From Dorea formicigenerans (GTDB lineage: Bacteria; Bacillota; Clostridia; Lachnospirales; Lachnospiraceae), in contig NZ_CP102279.1 in NCBI RefSeq assembly GCF_025150245.1, positions 186,001 through 250,000 on the forward strand: 64,000 nucleotides of DNA, read 5' to 3'. Of this stretch, positions 1-6,953 are shown piece after piece. Below the pieces are notes generated by a model. That model was not told where the DNA came from. It ran no database searches and saw only the letters and a list, made by a program, of their open reading frames with translations. The translations under genes and the position numbers were made by a program. The stretch's first letter is position 1. Each line of letters starts with the position of its first letter.

Positions 1-1
1 T

Positions 2-598
2 GCGACAGAGCATCAGAGAATCGTATTCGGTGGAAATGGATACTCTGACGAGTGGGTTGCAGAGGCTGAGAGACGTGGACTTCCGAACATCAAGTCTATG
101 GTAGAAGCTATCCCGGCACTGACAACAGATAAAGCAATTAACCTTTTTGAGAAATATAAAGTATTTACAAAGGCAGAGCTTGAGTCCCGTGCCGAGATCA
201 AATACGAGAACTACTCAAAGGCAATCAATATTGAAGCTCGCACAATGATCGATATGGCTACAAAACAGATCATTCCTGCAGTTATCAAATATACAAAAGA
301 ACTTGCAGATACAATCAATGCTGTAAAGGCAGCAGGTGCAGACGTTTCCGTACAGTCTGAGCTTCTGACAGAGATTTCGGCTCTTCTTGTAGAGAGCAAG
401 AGCGCTCTGAAAGCTTTAACAGAAGTTACAGAGAAAGCTGCAGAGATGGAAGAAGGAGAAGAGCAGGCCAGATACTATCACTTCACAGTTGTTCAGGCTA
501 TGGCTGCGCTTCGTTCACCAGTTGACAAACTTGAGATGATCGTAGATAAAGAAGCATGGCCAATGCCTTCCTACGGAGATCTGATGTTTGAAGTATAA
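2..598 (+). CDS. glnN: Glutamine synthetase type III, C-terminal part (5' end outside window)
   Basis: Reading frame open from the first bases of the window. The early segment NGYSDEWVAEAERRG and the long helical C-terminus (about 198 residues visible, with repeated EKAAEMEEGEEQA-type helices) are typical of the large type III glutamine synthetases of anaerobic bacteria, which condense glutamate, ammonia and ATP to glutamine in the cytoplasm. The catalytic beta-barrel lies upstream of the window, so activity cannot be judged. The gene ends with TAA at 596-598. No partner gene is visible upstream, and the next gene is about 280 bp away, so it is probably the last gene of its transcript. Confidence 0.85.
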   Translation, partial: ATEHQRIVFGGNGYSDEWVAEAERRGLPNIKSMVEAIPALTTDKAINLFEKYKVFTKAELESRAEIKYENYSKAINIEARTMIDMATKQIIPAVIKYTKELADTINAVKAAGADVSVQSELLTEISALLVESKSALKALTEVTEKAAEMEEGEEQARYYHFTVVQAMAALRSPVDKLEMIVDKEAWPMPSYGDLMFEV

Positions 599-673
599 GA
601 TAAATGTTCCGATAGCAGAGTACATGAGATTGTAGACTGCGGAAACTTTAGAAAGAATTAAGGATTTTATAAG

Positions 674-729
674 GACCTTGGACTTGGAATGGACACATCT
701 TTGTGCTATTCTAGGCTCAAGGTCTTTTT
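674..729 (+). terminator. Candidate terminator after glutamine synthetase
   Basis: GACCTTG (674-680) pairs with CAAGGTC (718-724), followed by TTTTTC. The loop is long (37 nt), so this is a weak candidate. The rest of the 280-bp gap before the next gene shows no gene or clear regulatory element. Confidence 0.3.
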
Positions 730-881
730 CTATGGCATTTGAGTAATGTTGTATGGAGTAGAGATGCATTGTGGATCTTTAAATAATAAAGTGTGAAGGT
801 GTCTGGCGCGTTCGTGATACATAATAGAAAAGATTAAGTGTTAATATTAGATATAAGAGATTAAGGAAGGAGATGGAAGAT

Positions 882-1403
882 ATGACAAAAAATGAATTCC
901 TGGAGGGGCTTAGAAAGGCTCTTGGTAATGATCTGGATCGTGAGACTGTGCAGGAAAATGTTGCATATTATGATGGGTATATCAGTGTTCAAGTGAATAT
1001 TGGAAGAACAGAAGAAGAGGTGACCGCGGAGCTTGGCGATCCGTGGGTAATCGCGCAGACAATTATTGATGCGGAGGAAGCAAAGCGGGGCACGGGCAGA
1101 AATGCTGGAAGTTCCTATACTACTGCTAATAGTGGATTCAGTGATCCGGTATATGGAGATGGCGGGGATTATACACGCGAGGATTATTATGATCAGAATC
1201 AGGGATATCAGACACATGTGCACACATTTGGCTTTGATACCTGGTGGAAAAAGCTGTTGCTGATACTTGGAATTATTGGGATTATCGTGCTTGTAGTATC
1301 GATTGTTGGAGGAATTATAAGCCTTCTGGCACCGATTTTGATTCCGCTTGTGATCATTATGCTGATTATCAGACTGATTGGAGGAAGCGGCCGGCGATGG
1401 TAA
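882..1403 (+). CDS. HAAS/DUF1700-like signalling membrane protein
   Basis: 173 residues. The N-terminal 80 residues (MTKNEFLEGLRKAL... then EEEVTAELGDPWVIAQTI) match the helical HAAS domain seen in DUF1700 proteins, which usually sit beside PadR-type regulators and act on membrane or sigma-factor signalling. A Gly/Tyr/Asp-rich linker follows, then two hydrophobic segments (about residues 120-170) ending in a basic GSGRRW tail. The ATG at 882 is preferred over the in-frame ATG at 873, because AAGGAG at 867-872 is 9 nt from 882 but overlaps 873. No PadR gene is adjacent, so the partner is unknown. Confidence 0.65.
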   Translation: MTKNEFLEGLRKALGNDLDRETVQENVAYYDGYISVQVNIGRTEEEVTAELGDPWVIAQTIIDAEEAKRGTGRNAGSSYTTANSGFSDPVYGDGGDYTREDYYDQNQGYQTHVHTFGFDTWWKKLLLILGIIGIIVLVVSIVGGIISLLAPILIPLVIIMLIIRLIGGSGRRW

Positions 1404-1458
1404 GCGAGACAGGCAGCCATATAAATATGATTTATATATAGAAAATATATGAAATAAG

Positions 1459-1512
1459 AAACAGATATTCCGACAGGGTTAAAATCAAGCCTGCCAGAAT
1501 ATCTGTTTTTGT
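1459..1512 (+). terminator. Intrinsic terminator
   Basis: AACAGATATTC (1460-1470) pairs perfectly with GAATATCTGTT (1497-1507), followed by a T-rich tail. Ends the HAAS-domain gene transcript. Confidence 0.75.
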
Positions 1513-1532
1513 TTGGGAAAATAGGGCAAAAT

Positions 1533-1563
1533 AAAAGACTGATAGGGGAGCTATCAGTCTTTT
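1533..1563. repeat. Perfect 13-bp hairpin with GGGAG loop
   Basis: AAAAGACTGATAG (1533-1545) and CTATCAGTCTTTT (1551-1563) are perfectly complementary around a 5-nt loop. The A-rich and T-rich arms make it terminator-like on both strands, directly after the terminator at 1459. Confidence 0.55.
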
Positions 1564-1791
1564 GAGGGGAGTATAAATAATTAATAAGGGGTTGTAGAAA
1601 GTTGTGCTTCCTACGAATTCAAGTATAATATAGGAATTTCTAAAAAGCAAGATAAAAATGAAAAATCTTAAAAAAACCTTAAGTTGAGATTAAGATGCAA
1701 AAATATAAAAAATAAAACTATTTTACATCACATAAAATTCGGATGCCGGGACATACTAATTTTGCAGCAAAAAAGATTAGGAGGAATTAAT

Positions 1792-1995
1792 ATGGCTAAG
1801 AATTACAGTTCATCAAACAAAAACAGTTACGGCGAGGATGGTTACAACTCAACAAACAAGAACAAAACAAATTCAAGTATGGGGGATAAAAACGCATCTA
1901 ACAAGACTTCAAACAAGAATGCAAAGAATTCTTCAAACAAGAATGCATCTAACGCATCTGACCGCAACTGTCATGATGAGAGTGACAGATACTAA
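1792..1995 (+). CDS. Asn/Ser/Lys-rich microprotein
   Basis: 67 residues, built almost entirely of Asn, Ser, Lys, Asp, Gly and Thr, with recurring SNKNA/SNKNS blocks and a single Cys near the C-terminus. Start chosen at 1792 because AGGAGGAAT lies just upstream; the longer reading frame from 1684 has no ribosome binding site. No hydrophobic core, signal peptide or membrane segment, so it is probably disordered. I recognise no family with confidence. It stands alone between two hairpins. The strong ribosome binding site argues that it is real. Confidence 0.6.
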   Translation: MAKNYSSSNKNSYGEDGYNSTNKNKTNSSMGDKNASNKTSNKNAKNSSNKNASNASDRNCHDESDRY

Positions 1996-2046
1996 TCAGA
2001 GCTGATGATCAGCGTGGTTTGCAGGTATACTGTGAATTTTGCTGGC

Positions 2047-2078
2047 GACCGGGGCATGCCATAAGGCATGTCCCGGTC
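2047..2078 (+). terminator. Strong hairpin after the Asn-rich gene
   Basis: GACCGGGGCATGCC (2047-2060) pairs with GGCATGTCCCGGTC (2065-2078) with one G-T, loop ATAA. No clean T-run follows, so it may be a terminator or an mRNA-stabilising hairpin. Confidence 0.5.
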
Positions 2079-2182
2079 TGTGTTGCCGGGCATATGAAGT
2101 GATAATGATCGAGAAAATGCCTGAGATATTTGAAAATATTTTTTTTTAAATATTTTTTGTTGAGTCTGACTTACGGAAATGA

Positions 2183-2211
2183 TTGACAGTGCCCGGTAAT
2201 AAAAGTAATAT
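2183..2211 (+). promoter_or_regulatory. Sigma-70-type promoter of the rRNA methyltransferase gene
   Basis: TTGACA (2183-2188), 17-bp spacer, TAATAT (2206-2211), about 45 bp before the coding start. Confidence 0.6.
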
Positions 2212-2255
2212 GAAAGAAAAACTTTTTTAATGCAAATGATGATTTGGAGAGATAT

Positions 2256-3410
2256 ATGAGAAGAATGGAATTGATTGCTCCGTGCCATTTTGGACTGGAA
2301 GCAGTGCTAAAACGTGAAATTATAGACCTTGGATATGAGATTTCGGAAGTGGAAGACGGAAGAGTCACATTTATCGGAGATGAGGAGGCTGTATGTCGTG
2401 CAAATGTGTTCCTGCGTACGGCAGAACGTATTCTCATTAAGGTGGGGAGCTTTAAAGCAACAAGCTTTGAAGAGCTGTTTGAGGCAACGAAGAGCCTTCA
2501 CTGGGAAGAATATATTCCGAGAAACGGAAAATTCTGGGTTGCGAAAGCTGCTTCGATAAAAAGTAAGCTGTTCAGCCCGTCAGATATTCAGTCTATTATG
2601 AAAAAAGCGATGGTACGCAGACTTCAGGAGTATTATGGCATTGAATGGTTCCCGGAGGATGGAGCATCTTACCCGGTACGTGTATTTTTAATGAAAGACA
2701 TTGTGACAATTGGAATTGATACTTCAGGGGTATCTTTACATAAACGTGGATATCGAGAAGTGTCTGGAAAAGCGCCGATTACAGAAACGTTGGCGGCATC
2801 ACTTATTATGCTGACACCTTGGAATAAAGACCGGATTCTGGTAGATCCATTTTGTGGAAGTGGAACATTTCCGATTGAAGCGGCTATGATGGCAGCCAAT
2901 ATTGCTCCAGGAATGAATCGTTCTTTTACAGCTGAATCTTGGATGAATATTATACCGAAAAAGGTCTGGTATGACACGATTGATGAGGCAAATGATTTGA
3001 TTCAGGATGATGTCGAGGTGGACATTCAGGGATACGATCTGGACAGTTCTGTAATTAAGATCGCAAGACGCAATGCCAGAGAGGCGGGAGTGGATCATCT
3101 GATACATTTTCAGGAAAGAGACGTCAAAGACTTGCATCACCCGAAAAAATATGGTTTTGTGATTACCAATCCACCGTATGGTGAACGATTGGAGGATAAA
3201 AAGGATCTTCCGGCCCTTTACAGAGCATTTGGTGAGAGCTTTAAGCATTTGGACAGCTGGTCTGCCTATATGATAACTTCTTATGAAGAAGCTGAACGAT
3301 ATTTTGGACGCAAGGCGGATAAGAATCGTAAGATTTATAATGGAATGTTGAAGACCTATTTCTATCAGTTCCTTGGACCGAAACCGCCAAAGAAGCCGAG
3401 GGAAAAGTAG
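2256..3410 (+). CDS. THUMP-domain class I RNA methyltransferase (RlmL/YpsC-like)
   Basis: 384 residues. Starts MRRMELIAPCHFGLEA, the usual start of this family; a TTG four codons upstream (2244) overlaps the ribosome binding site and was not chosen. Order: N-terminal ferredoxin-like part and THUMP domain (about 1-160) that binds RNA, then a Rossmann methyltransferase with the SAM-binding stretch DPFCGSGTFPIEAA and the catalytic NPPYGERL motif typical of amino-group (N2-guanine or N6-adenine) methylation. Likely modifies 23S rRNA guanines in the cytoplasm. First gene of a housekeeping run with rdgB and the phosphodiesterase gene. Confidence 0.9.
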   Translation: MRRMELIAPCHFGLEAVLKREIIDLGYEISEVEDGRVTFIGDEEAVCRANVFLRTAERILIKVGSFKATSFEELFEATKSLHWEEYIPRNGKFWVAKAASIKSKLFSPSDIQSIMKKAMVRRLQEYYGIEWFPEDGASYPVRVFLMKDIVTIGIDTSGVSLHKRGYREVSGKAPITETLAASLIMLTPWNKDRILVDPFCGSGTFPIEAAMMAANIAPGMNRSFTAESWMNIIPKKVWYDTIDEANDLIQDDVEVDIQGYDLDSSVIKIARRNAREAGVDHLIHFQERDVKDLHHPKKYGFVITNPPYGERLEDKKDLPALYRAFGESFKHLDSWSAYMITSYEEAERYFGRKADKNRKIYNGMLKTYFYQFLGPKPPKKPREK

Positions 3411-3433
3411 GAAAAGCCAGAGGAGAATTGAAG

Positions 3434-4057
3434 ATGGACACAATTATATTTGCGACAGGTAACAAAAATAAAATGATAGAGATCCGTATGATTCTAGCAG
3501 ATCTTGGCTGCAAGATCTTGTCCCAGAAAGAAGCCGGAATCCAGGCGGATGTAGTAGAGGATGGACAGACATTTGAAGAAAATGCGTTAATTAAGGCGAC
3601 GACGATCGCGGATATTGCACGGAAGATGCCAGAGTATAAAAATGCAGTTGTTCTAGCAGATGATTCCGGGCTGGAAATCGATGCGCTGAATAAAGAACCG
3701 GGAATCTATTCGGCACGCTATATGGGTGAGGATACGTCTTATGATATTAAGAACCAGGCGTTGATAGACCGGCTTGAGGGAGTGCCGGATGAGAAGCGTA
3801 CAGCAAGATTTGTATGTGCGATAGCGGCGGCGCTTCCAGACGGAAGTACGGAAGTTGTACGAGGAACGATGGAAGGTCGTATTGGTTATGAGATCACAGG
3901 GGAAAATGGATTCGGATATGATCCGATCTTTTATCTGCCGCAGTTTGGCTGCAGCAGTGCGGAACTTGAACCGGAGAAGAAAAATGAACTGAGCCATCGC
4001 GGAGAAGGACTTCGCAAAATGCGCAAAGTATTGGAAGAAAAGCTGGAAAGCAAATAG
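3434..4057 (+). CDS. rdgB: XTP/dITP diphosphatase (Ham1/RdgB)
   Basis: 207 residues, normal family length. The N-terminal motif FATGNKNKM is the nucleotide-binding signature, and VLADDSGLEIDAL with the later GENGFGYDPIF complete the Ham1 active site. It hydrolyses non-canonical purine triphosphates (dITP, XTP) to monophosphates and pyrophosphate, keeping them out of DNA. ATG at 3434 chosen because GAGGAG lies 9 nt upstream; an in-frame TTG at 3428 overlaps that spacing. It starts 24 bp after the methyltransferase stop, so the two are probably co-transcribed. Confidence 0.93.
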   Translation: MDTIIFATGNKNKMIEIRMILADLGCKILSQKEAGIQADVVEDGQTFEENALIKATTIADIARKMPEYKNAVVLADDSGLEIDALNKEPGIYSARYMGEDTSYDIKNQALIDRLEGVPDEKRTARFVCAIAAALPDGSTEVVRGTMEGRIGYEITGENGFGYDPIFYLPQFGCSSAELEPEKKNELSHRGEGLRKMRKVLEEKLESK

Positions 4058-4062
4058 AAGAT

Positions 4063-4134
4063 ATGACCAGACGAAAGAAAAGGCAGCTAGAAGAATACAG
4101 TAAAAGAAAAGACAGGAAGACAAAAGAAATATGA
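4063..4134 (+). CDS. Possible 23-residue basic peptide
   Basis: ATG at 4063 opens a 23-codon frame (MTRRKKRQLEEYSKRKDRK and on) whose TGA overlaps the ATG of the next gene (ATGA at 4131-4134). It could be translated to couple rdgB to the phosphodiesterase. There is no good ribosome binding site and the base composition alone could produce it, so this is a weak call. Confidence 0.25.
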   Translation: MTRRKKRQLEEYSKRKDRKTKEI

Positions 4135-4610
4135 AAATTGTGATAGTAAGTGATACACATGGTTCCAGAAAGAATATTGAAAATGTTTGTGAGTGTAATC
4201 CGGATGCGGATATGCTGATCCATCTTGGTGATGTGGAAGATGATGCAGATTACATAGAAGCTATTTTTGAGTGTCCAACGCATATTGTGGGTGGAAACAA
4301 TGATTTCTTTTCAAGACTTCCGAGGGAGGAAGAATTTGAACTGGAAGGACATCATATCTTTATTACGCATGGACATGCATATTATGTCAGCATGGGAGAG
4401 GCGCATTTGCAGGAAGAAGCACGCCGCAGAGGTGCGGATATTGTGATGTATGGGCACACACATGTGCCGGCACTTACAATAGACGCTGATCTTGTGACGC
4501 TGAATCCGGGCAGCCTGACTTATCCGAGGCAGCAGGGACGACAAGCTACCTACATGGTGATGAAATTAGAAAAAGGAAAACAGCCTGAAGTAGAGCTTAA
4601 AACTGTGTAA
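4131..4610 (+). CDS. YfcE/MJ0936-family metallophosphoesterase
   Basis: 159 residues. All metal-binding blocks of the calcineurin-like fold are present in order: VSDTHG, LGDVEDD, VGGNND, THGH, GHTHVP. Family members hydrolyse phosphodiesters using two bound metal ions; the natural substrate is not established. Third gene of the run with the methyltransferase and rdgB, an arrangement common in Clostridia. It ends just before a hairpin and the tRNA operon promoter. Confidence 0.88.
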   Translation: MKIVIVSDTHGSRKNIENVCECNPDADMLIHLGDVEDDADYIEAIFECPTHIVGGNNDFFSRLPREEEFELEGHHIFITHGHAYYVSMGEAHLQEEARRRGADIVMYGHTHVPALTIDADLVTLNPGSLTYPRQQGRQATYMVMKLEKGKQPEVELKTV

Positions 4611-4631
4611 AGATATGAACTCAATAAGTCT

Positions 4632-4657
4632 GGAAAGCCCGATTTTACGGGCTTTCC
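4632..4657 (+). terminator. Hairpin closing the rdgB operon
   Basis: GGAAAGCCCG (4632-4641) pairs perfectly with CGGGCTTTCC (4648-4657), loop of 6. No immediate T-run, but T-rich sequence follows at 4682. Confidence 0.55.
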
Positions 4658-4710
4658 GAAGTATGGAAGATACTTTGAAGAATTTTTTTGAAAAAAGTTT
4701 AAAAAAGTTG

Positions 4711-4739
4711 TTGACATATAGAGGGGGCTTATGTATAAT
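4711..4739 (+). promoter_or_regulatory. Consensus promoter of the tRNA operon
   Basis: TTGACA (4711-4716), exactly 17 bp, TATAAT (4734-4739): a full-consensus vegetative promoter about 40 bp before tRNA-Pro, fitting a stable-RNA operon. Confidence 0.85.
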
Positions 4740-4779
4740 ACTATTTGTGTCACGGAGATAACGACACGGAAACAAAAAA

Positions 4780-4854
4780 CGGGGTGTGGCTCAGCTTGGC
4801 TAGAGCGCCTGGTTTGGGACCAGGAGGTCGCAGGTTCGAATCCTGTCACCCCGA
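4780..4854 (+). tRNA. tRNA-Pro (TGG)
   Basis: Acceptor CGGGGTG/CACCCCG, anticodon loop TTTGGGA with anticodon TGG, standard GGTTCGAATCC T-arm. First tRNA of the operon; CCA is not encoded. Confidence 0.93.
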
Positions 4855-4861
4855 TTGATAT

Positions 4862-4932
4862 GCGGGTGTAGTTCAATGGTAGAACACCAGCCTTCCAAGC
4901 TGGATACGTGGGTTCGATTCCCATCACCCGCT
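4862..4932 (+). tRNA. tRNA-Gly (TCC), copy 1
   Basis: Acceptor GCGGGTG/CACCCGC, anticodon loop CTTCCAA (TCC). 71 nt; identical to copy 2 at 4999. Confidence 0.95.
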
Positions 4933-4998
4933 TTCTTAAAGCCTGAAAGCTTTGAGAGCGGTTCTGGTAAAGAATGAATCGAAGAAAACAATTAATAC

Positions 4999-5069
4999 GC
5001 GGGTGTAGTTCAATGGTAGAACACCAGCCTTCCAAGCTGGATACGTGGGTTCGATTCCCATCACCCGCT
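4999..5069 (+). tRNA. tRNA-Gly (TCC), copy 2
   Basis: Identical in sequence to copy 1. The trailing spacer is also related (TTCTT.AAGCCT.AAAGCTTTGAGAG after both), so the pair came from a tandem duplication of about 137 bp. Confidence 0.95.
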
Positions 5070-5117
5070 TTCTTGAAGCCTAAAAGCTTTGAGAGATAGT
5101 TCTAATAGAGCTAGATT

Positions 5118-5191
5118 GAGTCTGTAGCTCAGCTGGATAGAGCAACGGCCTTCTAAGCCGTAGGTCGAGGGTTCGAATCCCCCCAGGCTCG
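5118..5191 (+). tRNA. tRNA-Arg (TCT)
   Basis: Acceptor GAGTCTG/CAGGCTC (one G-T), anticodon loop CTTCTAA (TCT), T-arm GGGTTCGAATCCC. Confidence 0.93.
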
Positions 5192-5261
5192 TTAGAACCA
5201 CAGAAAATAGAATAGTGCTAAGTGTACTAAGTTGGACAAGCATAGTTCGATAAGTGTATAT

Positions 5262-5336
5262 GGTGGGTATGGTGCAGTTGGTTAGCGCGCCAGATTGTGG
5301 TTCTGGATATCATGGGTTCGAGTCCCATTACCCACC
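5262..5336 (+). tRNA. tRNA-His (GTG)
   Basis: Anticodon loop TTGTGGT (GTG). The extra 5' G at 5262 opposite C at 5336 is the G-1:C73 pair specific to histidine tRNA. Confidence 0.93.
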
Positions 5337-5350
5337 CTTTTTTATTTTAT

Positions 5351-5422
5351 TGGGCTATCGCCAAGCGGTAAGGCACAGGACTTTGACTCCTGCATTCGTT
5401 GGTTCGAATCCAACTAGCCCAG
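5351..5422 (+). tRNA. tRNA-Gln (TTG)
   Basis: Acceptor TGGGCTA/TAGCCCA, with the weak first pair usual for glutamine tRNA; anticodon loop CTTTGAC (TTG). Confidence 0.93.
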
Positions 5423-5429
5423 TTTTTAT

Positions 5430-5502
5430 GGGCGTGTAGCTCAGGTGGTAGAGCACTTGACTTTTAATCAAGTTGTCCGGGGTTCGAATCCCCGCACGCT
5501 CA
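5430..5502 (+). tRNA. tRNA-Lys (TTT), prophage integration target
   Basis: Acceptor GGGCGTG/CACGCTC, anticodon loop CTTTTAA (TTT). Its 3' part from the anticodon arm onward is repeated perfectly at 44792-44839. The intact gene here is therefore a hybrid: chromosomal 5' part, prophage-supplied 3' part. Confidence 0.95.
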
Positions 5503-5505
5503 CTG
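5458..5505 (+). other. attL core of the tRNA-Lys prophage
   Basis: 48 bp from TGACTTTTAATC to GCTCACTG, identical to 44792-44839. Sequences diverge immediately outside both copies. It lies between the tRNA 5' half and the int side of the prophage, as expected for attL. Confidence 0.93.
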
Positions 5506-5510
5506 AATAG

Positions 5511-5555
5511 AATCCCCGTAAACCCAATGATTTCAAGGGTTTGCGGGGATTTTTC
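5511..5555 (+). terminator. Terminator after tRNA-Lys, inside the prophage
   Basis: AATCCCCGTAAACCC (5511-5525) pairs with GGGTTTGCGGGGATT (5537-5551), one G-T, then TTTT. It ends the tRNA operon and may also end the leftward int transcript. The phage supplies this terminator, since it lies beyond attL. Confidence 0.8.
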
Positions 5556-5601
5556 GTGTTTTGTGAATAGGTCAAAGTAGGTGAAAATAATACAAAGTAA
5601 A

Positions 5602-5648
5602 TGTCTCAAAAGTGCCTCAGAAAAACAAGATGTCTCAAAGATGTCTCA
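5602..5648 (+). other. Left int arm-type sites (four TGYCTCA repeats)
   Basis: TGTCTCA at 5602, TGCCTCA at 5613, TGTCTCA at 5631 and TGTCTCA at 5642: two pairs, each spaced 11 bp (one helical turn). The same pair, TGTCTCA/TGCCTCA with 11-bp spacing, recurs at 44721-44738 near attR, as expected for arm sites bound by the integrase N-terminal domain. Confidence 0.65.
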
Positions 5649-5683
5649 GAAAAAAGAGTATGAGATAAAAAAATCTCACACTC

Positions 5684-6802
5684 TTAAAAATTAATCGCAT
5701 CATTCACAGCGCCCTCTACATCTTCACGTTCGGCCAGAATATGTGAGTACACATTCATAACCATAGCCTCTGTATCACCAAGGAGCTGTGCAATCCTTTT
5801 GATGGATACACGAGGAATCTGATAACATAAGGACGAACAATAGTTGTGACGGAACACATGCCCGGTCAATCCAACGATATCCTCTTTACACGCAGCCTGC
5901 ATCGATTCCACGATTCTCTTCCACATTTTGTCATAAGCACTTTTGGTAAGAGGCTTCTTATCTCGCATGGTCACGAAGAGCTGAGTCCGGCCGGAATGCT
6001 TAACGCTCTCTACATAGCTCTGAACCACGGGGAGAATCTTGGAAGGTATTGGAATGGTACGGATTCCATTAGAGCTCTTCGGATTCTTAACACCGGGAGT
6101 ATTTGTAATATACTCATAGGCCTTACTAATAGATACTTCACGCTTTTTGAAATTAAAATCAAATATCGTAAGTGCCACGCACTCCTCACGTCTCAATCCA
6201 CATCCATATATCAGATACACATAAGCCTGATCAGAATCATATTTATAAGTCGCGCCAAAGACGGCTTTCTTTTCGTCTGGTGTCAGAGGACGCTTTTCAC
6301 TCGGCTTATATTTTATCTTGTCGGTACTCCTAAGAATATCATCAGCCACATTAGCAGCCAGAAGCTTGTCAGACACTGCAGATTTTAGAACCGCAGAAAA
6401 GGTCAATAAAATCTGCTGTTGAGTGCGCCTCTTATCCTCTGCATTTGCTAATAAAGTTTCAATGTGAATACGCTCCACATCTTTTAGCTTTAGCGCATTA
6501 AGAGCCGTGAAGTGCTTTTCAATAATATTCTCATACATGCGCTTAGTATTATTGGAGCGCCTGGACTTATACACATTCAGCCAGCTTCGGGAATAGTCTA
6601 TGAACAATATGTCCGTATTCCTCACATAGTTCCTGGATTCAATCTGAGCTTTCATAGCAGCAACCTGACGTTCCAGGTCACGACTGCTCTTATTACTCCG
6701 GAGCGTGATCCGGTGCTTACGTCCATTCTGATCATAAGTTCCATCCCAAACCTTAGTCTGGTAATATCCGTCAGCTCCACAGGTATATTTTTTTGACGCC
6801 AT
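5684..6802 (-). CDS. int: Phage integrase (tyrosine recombinase)
   Basis: 372 residues. N-terminal AP2-like arm-binding part with KVWDGTYDQNGRKH, SAM-like core-binding domain (about 60-160), then the catalytic domain with Arg204 (GCGLRREE), His315-x-x-Arg318 (GHVFRHN) and the nucleophile Tyr352 (NVYSHIL). The site usually held by the second His is Asp in LLGDTE, a tolerated variation. It lies 180 bp from attL and reads toward it, so it is the enzyme that integrates into tRNA-Lys. A ribosome binding site (GAGAGG) precedes the start. Confidence 0.95.
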   Translation of the reverse strand: MASKKYTCGADGYYQTKVWDGTYDQNGRKHRITLRSNKSSRDLERQVAAMKAQIESRNYVRNTDILFIDYSRSWLNVYKSRRSNNTKRMYENIIEKHFTALNALKLKDVERIHIETLLANAEDKRRTQQQILLTFSAVLKSAVSDKLLAANVADDILRSTDKIKYKPSEKRPLTPDEKKAVFGATYKYDSDQAYVYLIYGCGLRREECVALTIFDFNFKKREVSISKAYEYITNTPGVKNPKSSNGIRTIPIPSKILPVVQSYVESVKHSGRTQLFVTMRDKKPLTKSAYDKMWKRIVESMQAACKEDIVGLTGHVFRHNYCSSLCYQIPRVSIKRIAQLLGDTEAMVMNVYSHILAEREDVEGAVNDAINF

Positions 6803-6840
6803 TGTATCAACCTCTCTAAAAATAAGTATAAAAAATACAC

Positions 6841-6918
6841 CTATACGGTGCCGTGGATTTGTGATACAATATTCTTGCTAGGGAGTATTGTATCGTGCAC
6901 AGCACGTATAGTATTCAT
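6841..6918 (-). CDS. Possible 25-residue peptide upstream of int
   Basis: ATG at 6918 (minus strand) opens MNTIRAVHDTILPSKNIV and ends TAG at 6841, 38 bp before the int start and in the same direction. The ribosome binding site is weak (AGGACGG). It could be a leader peptide for int or chance; no family recognised. Confidence 0.25.
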   Translation of the reverse strand: MNTIRAVHDTILPSKNIVSQIHGTV

Positions 6919-6920
6919 CA

Positions 6921-6950
6921 ACCGTCCTTGTTACCAGCAAGGGCGGTTTT
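6921..6950 (+). terminator. Rightward terminator-like hairpin between int and lipoprotein gene
   Basis: ACCGTCCTTG (6921-6930) pairs with CAAGGGCGGT (6938-6947), one G-T, then TTTTT. It is oriented for a rightward transcript although both flanking genes point left, so it may belong to a short plus-strand RNA arising near 6870; I find no convincing promoter for one. Confidence 0.4.
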
Positions 6951-6953
6951 TGA

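Noticed and set aside
4550-5609. Several leftward reading frames across the tRNA cluster (with pieces such as GDGNRTHVSSLEGWC)
   Set aside because: They are antisense translations of the tRNA genes; this is a well-known artefact and none has a ribosome binding site.
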